The notes beneath the pieces are model-generated. The model did no database searches. It worked only from the letters and a program-made list of their open reading frames with translations, and was not told the DNA's origin. A program made the position numbers and the translations under genes. From contig PLUB01000030.1 in assembly GCA_003164755.1 (NCBI GenBank), forward strand, positions 1-42,447: 42,447 nucleotides of DNA, read 5' to 3'. Shown one piece after another: positions 1 through 9,039 of this stretch (within the stretch, counting starts at the first letter, position 1; each line of letters opens with the position of its first letter). This stretch comes from Methanosarcina sp. (GTDB lineage: Archaea > Halobacteriota > Methanosarcinia > Methanosarcinales > Methanosarcinaceae).

Positions 1-690
1 TCCTGGGAAGCTACTGGTCCCATTGAGATTGTTTGAGGTCCTGTATGGCCATACCCTGTGACGTTTACATAAGGGATCTATATTCTGAATAACACCCTGG
101 GAAACGAGCACTAGAGCAAAAATGAAAGATATCGGAAGAAGGATGTAAAGAGTGCAGCGAGTCATATCTACCCAAAAGTTGCCGATCTTATAGGTCGACT
201 GGCGAGTGATGCCCCGCATCACTGCAATCGCTATGCAGATACCTGTAGCTGCGGAAAGGAAGTTATGAACTGTAAGTCCAGCCATCTGAGTAAAATAACT
301 TGCTGCCGTTTCACCACTGTAGACCTGCCAGTTTGTATTAGTGATAAAACTAGATGCAGTGTTGATGGCAAAACTTAGATTAAAAGCCCCGAATTTTTGT
401 GGGTTGAGAGGCAGAGAATCCTGAAAAAGAAGAATTAGAAAGAGAATTACAAAACCTATCCCATTGAAAAGGAGCATATCTCGGGCGTAGCCCCGCCATC
501 CCTCTTATTTATCAGGATCGGTGTCGATTAATCTGTATATTACCTTTTCGAGATGTCCAGGAATTCCTCTTGACAAATTTCCGTCAAAAACACGAACAAT
601 GAAACTGCTGAATGGAAATGCCACCCCAGTTACGAGAACCAAAAAAAGGATTAGCATTATACTATCTGAAAGTATATCTTGTGTTATCAT
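1..690 (-). pseudogene. kdpA: KdpA, potassium-transporting ATPase subunit A, broken and cut by window edge
   Basis: Reads as the N-terminal part of KdpA, the potassium-selecting membrane subunit of the Kdp K+-ATPase. After MITQDIL comes a first membrane helix, then the family blocks [16 protein letters not shown] (selectivity-filter type) and [15 protein letters not shown], and further on [17 protein letters not shown] at 690 is preferred to a TTG at 708 because KdpA proteins begin near MITQDIL. Two lesions are visible. A TAA stands at 505-507 just after DTDPDK, with the same frame continuing as [10 protein letters not shown]. One extra base near 72, after IQNIDP, moves the rest ([18 protein letters not shown]) to another frame. 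The C-terminal part lies beyond the left edge, so I cannot tell whether kdpB and kdpC follow. Confidence 0.9.
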
Positions 691-820
691 CTTATGATCA
701 AGTACCAAAATTTATTTACTAATCTTAACCTAAACATGAACCGCTGAAAACAGAGATCTGGAAAAATTATTGTTGTATTTTTCTCTTCTTTAGTGTTTCC
801 GGTGGTTATTGAACCTCAAA

Positions 821-867
821 TGAATCAAGTACAAATTTTTAGTTCGAAACCATAGTTCACAGCTGTT
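821..867. repeat. Left copy of a 47-bp inverted repeat
   Basis: The sequence from TGAATCAAGTACAAATTTTT to CACAGCTGTT is found reverse-complemented at 2231-2277 with about four mismatches. This copy lies about 130 bp upstream of the kdpA start. The pair could be terminal repeats of a dead 1.45-kb element or a duplicated upstream control region. No transposase remnant was recognised between them. Confidence 0.85.
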
Positions 868-1267
868 ATATTAGTTCGAAATTTGATCTTGCTACCTAAC
901 GGCAGCAATCGGAAATCGTATGGATAGTCCACTATAAATATGTTGTCCTCAATTAAATTCCACTTTCCTAAAAGTCCACACAGTTGACACATAATTTTTC
1001 AATAAGGTGACAATTTAAAAAAGGGTCTCAATCTTTGATGCATAACATTGGACAAATTGGCAAATAAATTAGGTATCTGTGTGTATTTTTAGAATTTAGA
1101 ATACATGAAAATATTCGGGCCAATGCAGTCGAACCGAAGTATCAGGAAACTTAAGCCCTTAGTTGACCAGATATAACATTAAACAGTTATCATTATTGCA
1201 CTTGTTCTGCAGCTCCAGTGCTTAAGTCCTGATATAGCCAATCCCAAAGCTCAAAATTTGCTCTTTT

Positions 1268-1357
1268 GGAGGATTTCGATAAATCCCTAAATATTGTCAC
1301 ATACTCATAAATTGTATATAAATAATTTGTAAAAATCAAAGGTTTATCAAAAAGCTA
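1268..1357. mobile_element. MITE copy 1 of a 91-bp family with IS5-like ends
   Basis: Left end GAGGATTTCGATAAATCCC and right end, read on the other strand, AGCTTTTTGATAAACC form imperfect terminal inverted repeats about 90 bp apart. The size and the termini match the copies at 30726-30816 and 37442-37532, and the left end resembles the terminus of the IS5-family relic at 19209. There is no coding capacity. This is the most diverged of the three copies on its right side. Confidence 0.6.
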
Positions 1358-2230
1358 TGTGGAGGAAGACTAGGCTTGAGGCTAGATATGTAAAAAGCAA
1401 ACGGCAAATACGTAGTTTACCACAAATAACAAGGAGACATACATTCAGAAGAGAGTTCTTCGCTGTTTTGTGCGGTTTGAAAATAAATTCTCACTTAAAG
1501 TAACTAAACCAAAGAGAAATTACCGATTCGAAATGTTACTTTTTAAACAAAATGTTTTTCAAATATTATTTATGTTATATCATATTTAAAAGGTGATTTT
1601 CAATTGCTCAATCCAAATAACAAGGAGCTTTATTTATTTTGATCAAAATCTCTGCAAAATCCTGTGGTTGACGCAGAACTATATATCTGTTGCGTAGTCA
1701 TCAATTTCCTTGAGAATCTAGAGATTCGTTGCAAAGTTCAATCCAGAAAACTACTTTTGAGACAAATGTACACATTCAGAAAATTATAAATAATATCACA
1801 AGGCAATAGGATATTGCTTGCTTGTATATGTGTCCTTATTTGAATCTAAAACCTATTTCATCCCACAAAAATAATAGGTAACACAACAAGTGATAAGATA
1901 CTTACAAGCAAGCCAATCCTCCTTAAACCATTCTTCGCGTAATCTTAAAAACTTTCCGAATTGTTTTCACGATCGGATTTAATCGATTATTCGAAATATA
2001 AGATCCGAGAAGCAAATTTGGAGTTATGATATCAGTTCATTTAGAGTAAAATAAATTTTTGTTCAACTATATAGTATAAATTCAGAAAAATTTAACGGAT
2101 AATAGAGAACAGTTAAAAACTTCCTGAACCGAGTTTATAAAAAGTAAATGCCACAAATTTTTATTCCAATTTTCATATTCTTTCAAACTTACTTCTAAAT
2201 TTCTTCGCTCAGTGCATTGATACACACATA

Positions 2231-2277
2231 AACAGCTGTGAACTACGGTTTCGAATCAAAAATTTGTACTTGACTCA
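2231..2277. repeat. Right copy of a 47-bp inverted repeat
   Basis: Reverse complement of 821-867 with about four mismatches. It lies about 210 bp upstream of the first propeller gene, so each copy sits upstream of an outward-facing gene (kdpA on minus, propeller on plus). Confidence 0.85.
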
Positions 2278-2314
2278 TACGACTTCATATTTATATCAAA
2301 TTTGCGATATTGCC

Positions 2315-2334
2315 CATTCTTGTGTACATCTGCA
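2315..2334. repeat. 20-bp repeat, partner at 17996-18015
   Basis: CATTCTTGTGTACATCTGCA occurs here and in exact reverse complement at 17996-18015. This copy precedes the first YVTN propeller gene; the other follows the second. The flanks do not align well, so the conserved unit is short. It may be a leftover of a shared ancestral flank or an end of a mobile element. Confidence 0.7.
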
Positions 2335-2457
2335 TACAGTGGTTTAAGATAATTAATACACAATGACACACCCATTACTGTTAAACTTGTTTATATTCCT
2401 CAATAAAAATTCATTGCTGAGATTCGAAATGAAAAAAATGAAACCAAATAAAATACA

Positions 2458-3093
2458 AAAAGGAGGAACATATATAAAAATTTTATGAATAGCATTGCTG
2501 GTATTTCTAATGGAATGAGTATCTCAGGCGCAGTGCCATTTATATATGTTACGAACTCCGGCAGCAACACAGTCTCTTTAATTGGCACTGCCACAAACAA
2601 AATTACAGCTACGGTAAATTTAGAATCCCCTCATTTTCCTTTCAAAATTGCAATCACACCTGATGTAACAAAGGTATATTTTACAAACCCCATCGACAAC
2701 GCCGTCTTTGTAATTAACACATCTACAAACAGCATTACAGCCAATGTACCTGTAGGAGCTCATCCTAAGGGAGTTGCAGTGGGTCCAGATGGAAGAAAGG
2801 TATTTGTGACTAACTTCTTCAGCCAAAATGTTTCTGTAATTAACACTGTAACAAACATGGTTACAGCCACTGTGAAGGTAGGAAACTTTCCTCTTGGCGT
2901 TGCAGTAGATCCGGATGGAAGCAAGGTATACGTAGCAAATGCTGGAGACGCTACTGTCTCTGTAATTGATACAGCAACAAATACGGTTACAACCACGGTG
3001 CAAGTAGGAAAAAGGCCGGTAGGAGTTGCAGTCACTCCAAAATAAAAAAATGTATATGTGGGAAACTATGACAGCGACAATGTTTCCTGTCTG
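2458..3093 (+). pseudogene. YVTN-family beta-propeller surface protein 1, decayed
   Basis: The frame from 2485 encodes repeats of about 42 residues of the YVTN beta-propeller type. Typical lines are VFVTNFFSQNVSVINT, GVAVDPDGSKVYVAN and VSVIDTATNTVTTTV. Such proteins are normally exported surface proteins. A strong AGGAGG ribosome site lies at 2461-2466. A hydrophobic signal-peptide-like string (IALLVFLM, then VSQAQ) is readable only in a neighbouring frame, so the start region seems frameshifted. A TAA at 3043-3045 interrupts the repeats; the same frame then continues with KNVYVGNYDSDNVSC before changing into IS110 transposase sequence at about 3091. About four and a half repeats remain, fewer than a closed seven-bladed propeller. 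Confidence 0.85.
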
Positions 3094-3240
3094 AATCTTA
3101 TAAAACATATTGACTATGAAATCGAAACTTTAGGGGAAGAAATTTTTAATTATGCTTATGGAAATAATAAAAGTTATGTGAAAATTTTAATGTCAATTCC
3201 TGGTATTGGGGCAGAAAGACGTGAAATTAAAAAAAATTGA
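3091..3240 (+). mobile_element. IS110-family transposase fragment fused to propeller gene
   Basis: The residues following the broken propeller read LIKHIDYEIETLGEEIF, then YVKILMSIPGIGA. This matches the helix and the SIPGIG hairpin at the start of the C-terminal (transposase_20) domain of IS110/IS116/IS902 transposases. The match ends right after SIPGIGA; the remaining ERREIKKN is unrelated. Only about 40 residues survive, with no N-terminal DEDD domain nearby, so it is a scar rather than an element. The frame is continuous with the propeller frame upstream. Confidence 0.75.
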
Positions 3241-3301
3241 TTTTGGAACTTAGCCATTATTCAGTAATACTACCAAAATAATATTTAAAAGATGGCGTAT
3301 T

Positions 3302-4132
3302 ATGAAAATGAGATATAAAATATTCTTTGTGTTAATCAACATGGTTCTATCATCAGCAACTGCACTTGCAACATCTACACCCTTAAAGTCTGCTTCACAA
3401 CCATATTACATTGATCCACAGCATAATTTGTGGCTCAAAGTCAACATGAATGCCAGCACACAACATTTCAATGTGTACAATATGCCTGGCTATTCTCCCA
3501 ATGGAGATATAGTCATGTGGGCATACGATAATTTTAGTTCAGGCAGCTTAAATATATCAAAGTGGGCAGCTTGCAAAGAAGGAAGCAATAACTCAACAGT
3601 AGAAATACAGAATGGATATCTGGTGTTGTCAGGCGATGGTACGACATCTTCTGCGAATGTTGTGCTGAACAAACCATTCACAAATGGCATTGAATTGGCG
3701 GTCAATGAAACATTAGCAGGGGGTACTCATGACGTGGGTACATTTTCAGATGCTTCTTTTGGTTCCGGAGCACTCGTAGGTGGGATCAGGGGAACAGATT
3801 GCTGGCATACAAGGTTCGCTAATGGTAGTGGATCATTCCAAAGCCAGGGAATATATGATGCAATGATTTGGGTAAACTCAAACAGTTTGGATGTCAGTAC
3901 TCCCACTCCAGGAATCAGATTAAGTGATTACATAGAAGAAGGTATTCCACATACAGTGACATACGGTTATGATGCTTCTGGTAATGCAAATATGTATATG
4001 TTAAATGTAACTCAAAATCGTCCCCCCTTATCTGTATTATACCAAGCATCTGCATACTGTGGGTTAATTTCAATTGCTTTGTCAAATGCTTTTATTGCTT
4101 CATCTGACTTGCCTGATTGGCTTAAAATATAA
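3302..4132 (+). pseudogene. Secreted LamG/concanavalin-like domain protein, C-terminus replaced
   Basis: Starts with a signal peptide (MKMRYKIFFVLINMVLSSATALA, shown here only for its hydrophobic core FFVLINMVL). The region from YDNFSSGSLNISKW (about residues 78-91) through GGIRGTDCWHTRF to HTVTYGYDASGNANMYML looks like a concanavalin/LamG-type beta-sandwich of the kind found in DUF2341-associated archaeal surface proteins. From about residue 243 (after PPLSVLY, near 4035) the frame reads the antisense of a TPR-coding segment belonging to the opposite-strand gene. The native C-terminus is therefore lost. The substrate is unknown; a carbohydrate or cell-surface role is inferred only from the fold. 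Confidence 0.6.
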
Positions 4133-4569
4133 TGGTCAATGTGCTTCAATTCTGGACCGAATAATTGATCATATTTTAGGGTAGCAGTTGATGGATTTCC
4201 TTTTACTAAGTACACAATTATTGTCTCGGTTTCGCCACCTTTCATAACATCGTATGTTAAATGATTTATCGAACTGTCAAATGTAGCTGAATCATATGAA
4301 TATTTAAGTCCACCAATCAACAGATACCAGTCTAAAGGATTTGGGGATATTGCTTTATCACCTTCATTTTTAATATATATAGTCACTCCTGCATATGAAG
4401 AACCCGCTTGAGCTTTATTGTATTCACCGATATGATCAGTTGTATACCATTTCCAATCATAGTAACCGGCGCCGCTATCATCTGCAGCTACTAGCGGTAC
4501 TAAACATAATCCCATTAAACAAAGAATAACGCAAATGAATCCTATTTTGATTGATTTTTTGTGATCCAT
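4012..4569 (-). CDS. Secreted protein with a C-terminal TPR, probably truncated
   Basis: 185 residues. A signal peptide (hydrophobic core GFICVILCLMGLCLVPLVAA) is followed by a beta-rich domain resembling DUF4352-type extracellular domains (VTIYIKNEGDKAISPNPLDW, KGGETETIIVYLV). One tetratricopeptide unit follows (GKSDEAIKAFDKAIEINP, then QYADAWYN). In normal TPR proteins AWYN is followed by KGLAL and further repeats. Here it runs into TDKGGRF and a stop, so the remaining repeats appear deleted at about 4035, the same breakpoint that truncates the convergent plus-strand gene. The ATG at 4569 is well placed before the signal peptide. Confidence 0.7.
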   Translation of the reverse strand: MDHKKSIKIGFICVILCLMGLCLVPLVAADDSGAGYYDWKWYTTDHIGEYNKAQAGSSYAGVTIYIKNEGDKAISPNPLDWYLLIGGLKYSYDSATFDSSINHLTYDVMKGGETETIIVYLVKGNPSTATLKYDQLFGPELKHIDHYILSQSGKSDEAIKAFDKAIEINPQYADAWYNTDKGGRF

Positions 4570-5050
4570 TATATATCTCCAACTAAATTTTTTTCTTAGA
4601 ATATATCAAAATTAGCTTTTATATAAATAGATAATATTTTATTTTGTTTGTTACAAAGTGGATATATGATACTGTATCTTCTGATAGTATATTTCCGGAA
4701 TTTAATCTACAACTTATTTGCTGGATATTATTCAGAACTAGACTAATCAACGAACTCAAAAGTGCTGTGAAAAAAAGATATCAAAAACTAGCAAAATAAT
4801 TTGAACCCATTTTCCTGGGATTCAAAGATTAAATTAATATATTGATCTTAAAAACAGCATCAATTTACCAGTTTTAGTCAAAATAAATTCCCAAACAAAT
4901 ACTGATTTTAGATATAAATTGACAATATACCCCAAAATTAATTATAGATAGTCAGTAAAAATGCCAAACGATATCAAATTAAATCCAATAATTCGCATAA
5001 AAATGTTATACTTAGCGAAAAATCATCAAATAAATCGCTATGCCCAACAA
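4570..5050. other. AT-rich spacer
   Basis: No supported gene. It is the upstream region of the secreted TPR protein and AT-rich sequence with stops in all frames. Confidence 0.6.
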
Positions 5051-5101
5051 ATTAATGGAAACATCATTGTCTATGTCATGATCTCCATCAAGATCACCAA
5101 A
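5036..5101 (-). pseudogene. Possible dockerin-like calcium-loop fragment
   Basis: On the minus strand a short frame reads GDLDGDHDIDNDVSIN, followed by a hydrophobic stretch. The alternating aspartates fit an EF-hand/dockerin calcium loop (DxDxDG pattern), common at the ends of archaeal extracellular proteins. Only one loop is seen, with stops on both sides, so this is at best a relic and may be chance. Confidence 0.25.
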
Positions 5102-5215
5102 CAATCTACAATATGCGATCTAAAATCCTTAGCCTACCAAGCTCATGTAACCCACTTTAGTGATTATGTGATCGATTAGGCGGGTGCTAGCATAAAAACC
5201 GATTGCTATCGAATG

Positions 5216-5470
5216 AGAACCTTACTTTGAGTCTACGAGTGCTCTATTTGAAAGAAAAGATAGAGAAGCTGGGGGACTCCTTGACAAGATCAAAGGGCTA
5301 AAAATGGAAGAAGAAACTGATATTGACTACAAAAGGGCAGGAGATACTTGATAAGTAGTAGTGGAAGTAAAGTTTTTAAATTCAGTATAGACAAATCAAA
5401 GTTTGATTGCTGGTCACTATTGATAAGGAGTTTATCTTCCTGAAGGATGCTTGATCAGGATATAAAGGCA
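5216..5470 (+). pseudogene. Decayed coding region of unknown family
   Basis: Two stretches in different frames look coding: ESTSALFERKDREAGGLL followed by EEETDIDYKRAGD (about 5230-5350), and KVFKFSIDKSKFDCWSLL (about 5371-5430). They are separated by stops and at least one frameshift. The charged, lysine-rich composition is protein-like, but I do not recognise the family; a transposase relic is possible. Confidence 0.35.
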
Positions 5471-5492
5471 ACCGATTCTGTTATTCCCTAAT

Positions 5493-5776
5493 ATTCCCAT
5501 TTATCCCAAAATATCCCCGTTTTTTTCCCATTGAAACGCAATCAGTTGACATTTGGATCCCAAAACTCCAAAAATGCAAGAAAGAAATAGAAAATTACAC
5601 TTTTTGACATTCTAATATTTTGGATATTACTTTAAAAAATCCTATATCATTTTTTTATTTTGGGAACATAATTACCCTTTTTTTTATGATTTCAATTCCC
5701 TTGTTATTGTTTTTAGATTATTTTTAATGAGAATATAATGGGAAAATAACGGGAATAATTGGGAACTAATGGGAAT
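5493..5776. repeat. Inverted repeat of ATTCCC / GGGAAT arrays around a 200-bp loop
   Basis: The 40-bp arm at 5493-5532 consists of repeated TTCCC/TCCCC units at intervals of about 8-10 bases. The arm at 5737-5776 is its reverse complement (GGGAA units) with about 80 percent agreement. The loop is very AT-rich and has no open frame. Transcription would give a long imperfect hairpin; it could equally be the termini of a dead element. Confidence 0.7.
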
Positions 5777-6063
5777 ATAAATCACAGAAGACATACTTGC
5801 AATAAGAAGTATACATGAATGAACAAGTATGAAGTCTAGAATATCACATTTTTCCATTTGTGATAGTATGCCATTTTTGTTCTGTGAAATCTCAAATTTA
5901 AAGATGCTAGTGGATCGAAAATTGTATTTCAGAAGAGCAAATTATTCCGCTCGCGAAAAACATTCTTAACAGTCGCCTTCACTGAGATTAATTGAGCAAA
6001 TATCGGTGGGCTGATTTTTACTTTATCATTGCTTTGAACTTGTTTAATCTCCTAGTGGTTATT

Positions 6064-6168
6064 TTAAGTCCATTTCATCAAGAGGAACAAAGCAAATATT
6101 CCTACGAAGATACCCAAAAATGCAGCGCCAATAGTGACCTTAACTATAAAATCTACTGCTTGCTTCAT
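6064..6168 (-). CDS. Possible 34-residue single-span membrane protein
   Basis: ATG at 6168, stop at 6064-6066. The peptide begins MKQAVDFIVKV and continues with a glycine- and phenylalanine-rich hydrophobic span (IGAAFLGIFVGIFALFLLM, residues 13-31), ending KWT. The charge pattern suits one membrane helix. The frame is open further upstream (MLDYKIK), so a longer start is possible; no strong ribosome site is seen. No family recognised. The longer plus-strand open frame over the same bases has poor composition and is considered its shadow. Confidence 0.35.
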   Translation of the reverse strand: MKQAVDFIVKVTIGAAFLGIFVGIFALFLLMKWT

Positions 6169-6249
6169 CTTAATTTTGTAATCAAGCATGTAAATGACAA
6201 TCACTTCCTGGTCAAAAGTCATCAATTACTTATTTTTTTGTATTAATTT

Positions 6250-7235
6250 AAATGATCAAGTAATCTTAGATGCCAAAAAGGAACTCTTGTGAGCTACGGA
6301 GAAATGACTACAGCTCGATCGAATATCGTAATTGATTATACTGGGAAGTATACTAATTAGAATTAAGTTTAATTCATTATATACTTTTAGGAATGTATTA
6401 TACGAACTTAAAGTAATTAGTATTAACATTATGTGGTCATGATTTCAGGAATTATATTACAGTGAAGCCTTTCTATGTCATTTAATAACTGGATTCATTT
6501 TGGCTCTTATAGGTAGGTTTTTTCCTTAGTGAACACCCGTTTTACTTAAAAAAAGGGTTAAATCTTCCATAAATGGTAACTTGTTTATTGCATAGTAGGA
6601 TAAATCTAACGTTCCTTGAAATCTCACAAAAAACCCGATAATTCCACTGGAAAATTACATAGTTAAAGAAGAGACTAAGCGTGAGAATATCTATCTGAAA
6701 TCTAATTTTTTATTAGCTTAGGCGATTCGGCTGATCTAAAATGTCCCAAAAGTTGATCTTGTAAGCTGCAGGGGTCGTTATCTGCAGCAAGATACGAAGT
6801 CCAAGTAAAGGTTTTAGAAAACCTCCAAATTATAACTAGATTTGGTGTGTTATATATTTTATATATGTATACTAAATAGTGATACAAAAACTAAATAATG
6901 CCAAATATACAGATCCATATCTAAAATTTGGAGTAATATTACGTAAACTTAGTTTATATATTGTTTAAGTAATAAAAGTGTATGAAAAATATCTTGTGGT
7001 TGTCTATCGGTATCAGTGATAAAGATCATGGGGAATAAAAAAGGTCAAAAAATAACTTAATCTAAGACTGCTGGTGAGACTTTTATTAAGAGTCATATTG
7101 GGAAACTATTGCCCTATTTAGAAAATGTCTCTAACGATCTTATAATGGCTCCTATTTGATGGATATAAACCCCGTTTTTATGCAGAACAAAAATAACTTA
7201 ATATTAAATACAATACAAGCGAATATTAATTATAA
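6250..7235. other. Spacer with no assigned gene
   Basis: Mostly AT-rich. A short plus-strand stretch at about 7029-7155 reads GQKIT, a stop, then SKTAGETFIKSHIGKLLPY and ENVSNDL, which looks like a decayed coding segment just upstream of the terminase-like relic. Nothing else is recognisable. Confidence 0.5.
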
Positions 7236-7724
7236 AGTAAAAACGGTGAATCTATAGCTCGCCCATCAAAACTTACTCAGGAAATACAAAACAGAATCGG
7301 TGATAATATTTCTTTGGGACTCACATACTCGCTTGCTGCCTAAGCTGCAGGAATCACGTATAAAACATTCAATCAATATATGAACAGGGGCAAGACAGAG
7401 AAATCTGGGAGATATCATAATTTTGCACAATATATCCAGAAATGCAATTCTGATGCTGCTAAAAAACTTTTTGAACGCTTAAATAACGCAGCTGATGATG
7501 GTAACTGCCAGGTTTGTATGTGGATCTTGGAAAGGAGATTTCCTGACGAATTTGGAAGACGGGTATACAAAAAAACGAATGTTGTTTCACAGAACAAGAA
7601 TGAGAATATTGAGATAAACGTCAATGATGTTGACGAAGTTAGAAAACAAATTTTAGCGAAGTTTGATCGAGTTGGAGAAAGTAATACGTTTTTAACTAGT
7701 CTGAGACTGAACCTACGTAGATAG
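7236..7724 (+). pseudogene. Phage terminase small-subunit-like HTH protein, broken
   Basis: The frame reads RPSKLTQEIQNRIGDNISLG, YSLAA, then a TAA at 7341-7343, then AAGITYKTFNQYMNRGK (a helix-turn-helix), FAQYIQKC and CQVCMWILERRFPDEFGRR. The order 'KLTxE - AAxxAGIxxxTF - WLERRxPxEFG' is the pattern of phBC6A51-type helix-turn-helix terminase small subunits, which bind DNA to start head packaging. No start codon survives upstream, since a stop lies at 7233-7235. The stop replaces a residue inside the HTH. No large terminase subunit is present, so this is a provirus footprint. Confidence 0.65.
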
Positions 7725-8048
7725 TGGGAGAACAACCTGTCGTAGAATAGGTATAGCCCATTGTAATAAAATCAAGTGTAGCAATAATACCCTCATAGGA
7801 GCACATAGATAGCTTTGACAGCCAATACATTCCCCCGTACTCATTGAAAAAACTAACAATTTCATCTTGGATGACTTTCCCACATGATGCCTGGGTAGCT
7901 TTGAGTAGAATTGCAGGACCAATGACTACGATTGCATTCTATCCCTTATCATGCTTTTTTGCTATAAAAACTATGCATCATAATTTAGAAGTTACAGAAC
8001 TTTTAGCACACTGCCAGCAGGACTTGGACAAACCGAAATATATTCTCT
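7696..8048 (-). pseudogene. Decayed coding region with a SCWQC zinc-type motif
   Basis: One minus-strand frame reads RIYFGLSKSCWQCAKSSV, then a TGA, then IVFIAKKHDKG, a TAG, then NAIVVIGPAIL and IQDEIVSFFNEYGGMYWLSK, ending TTGCSPTIYVGSVSD and a stop. It overlaps tail-to-tail with the terminase-like relic. The SKxCxxCAK element resembles the PCxxC zinc motif of deaminase-fold proteins, but the catalytic HAE part is not visible. I would call it unrecognised. Two in-frame stops make it non-functional as read. Confidence 0.4.
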
Positions 8049-8204
8049 AATTATAAGATGTAATAAGAGATATTTTTATGAAAGTTTATTGCTCATTTTA
8101 CCGTTCGCAGCGTCGGGTAAAAATACACAATTTATCATTTTAGCTTATTAAGTCATAAAGTTTTATGTAACTATAAACATATATTTATAATTATTACATT
8201 ACCC

Positions 8205-8982
8205 CTAGTTGTCGGGCCTCTATACGTGCTGGTAACGGTCGCGGTTGTAGCGGTGTTATTCTGGAAAAAAAACATGAGCGAACGCGCAGCCATAATCGTA
8301 CTCTCCGCCTCGGTCGTTGTAGCCGGTTTCCTGCAGTGGGGATTCCTGGATATGACAATCTACCTACATTAGGTACTGTACGGCATCGTTAACGGTGGCA
8401 TCAACCCCACGCAAGCTTTCAAAGTAGTGCTGATATTGGCCTCCTCCCTGATCTTAGGGAGGCTCTTCTGCGGCTACATATGCCCACTGGGCGCAGCTCA
8501 GGAGCTTGTCTCTAAGCTCGTGAAAAAACAGGTTCAATATCGACGTTGGGCTTTCAGAGGTTATAAGGGCGGTATTCTTCGTGATCTTCATCGTACTCGG
8601 TATAGGGATCGCCTCGATAATCCATTTCAACCCGTTCAACCTGGTCTCGCACTGGCTTGGCACCTTCAAGCTCCTGGTGCTCATCATTGTTGTCGCAGCC
8701 TCTTTATTTGTGTATCGACCCTGGTGTACTCTCTTGTGCCCCTTCGGATTCCTTATGAACCTGACATCTAAGCTTAGCACCCTCAAGCTCAGGTTGAACG
8801 AGAATTGCGTCAACTGCGCCGTCTGCGCGAAGAAGTGTCCCACGGATCAAGCTAATAAGGACAGCAAGATGGCCGAATGCTACTGGTGCGGCCGGTGCCT
8901 CAACGTGTGTAAAAAAGACGCGATCGTAATGTCAGTACCTAGTCGGGTCTCCAAGTTATTAAACAAGAATTCTAAACATTAA
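8205..8982 (+). pseudogene. NapH/CcoG-like membrane polyferredoxin, broken
   Basis: Encodes a multi-span membrane protein with cytoplasmic iron-sulphur sites. Membrane helices come first, then GRLFCGYICPLGAAQEL, further helices, RPWCTLLCPFGFLMN, then two [4Fe-4S] motifs (CVNCAVCAKKCP and CYWCGRCLNVCKKDA). This is the NapH/CcoG/NosR-like '4Fe-4S binding' family, which passes electrons between membrane carriers and redox partners. Lesions: TAG at 8370-8372, an extra A in the A6 run at about 8523-8528 that shifts frame, and no start codon where coding begins abruptly. The segment is visibly richer in G+C than its flanks on both sides, pointing to separate ancestry or recent arrival. Confidence 0.85.
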
Positions 8983-9039
8983 TAGTTCCTTTAAAATCCA
9001 CGAATGACTTTAATAGTTCCATGATAAACCTCGTTGATA

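Larger units (their letters stand above)
691..2484. other. Long non-coding stretch between kdpA and the first propeller gene
   Basis: No recognisable gene. It contains a 47-bp inverted repeat pair (821-867 and 2231-2277), one 91-bp MITE (about 1268-1357) and half of a 20-bp repeat (2315-2334), each listed separately. An open frame of about 49 codons starts at the ATG near 1356 (MWRKTRLEARYVKSKRQ) and matches nothing I know. The rest is AT-rich with scattered stops in all frames. Confidence 0.6.

Noticed and set aside
841..860. TTCGAA-type words resembling a tRNA T-loop
   Set aside because: No acceptor, D or anticodon stems around them; no tRNA gene could be assembled anywhere in the window.
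2620..3108. Minus-strand open frames over propeller gene 1 (162 and 91 codons)
   Set aside because: Antisense of the YVTN repeats, whose biased codons keep the other strand open. Cysteine/tyrosine-rich repeat text has no independent meaning.
4961..5179. Plus-strand frame of 72 codons
   Set aside because: Low-complexity text, no ribosome site; antisense to the possible dockerin-like scrap.
5992..6246. Plus-strand frame of 84 codons with TTG start
   Set aside because: Composition is poor and the opposite strand offers a more credible small membrane protein.
6702..6887. Minus-strand frame of 61 codons ending FRSAESPKLIKN
   Set aside because: Some protein-like text, but no start signal, no family and no support from neighbours; left unannotated.
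8454..8843. Minus-strand 129-codon frame over the polyferredoxin
   Set aside because: Antisense shadow; the plus strand has the cysteine motifs.
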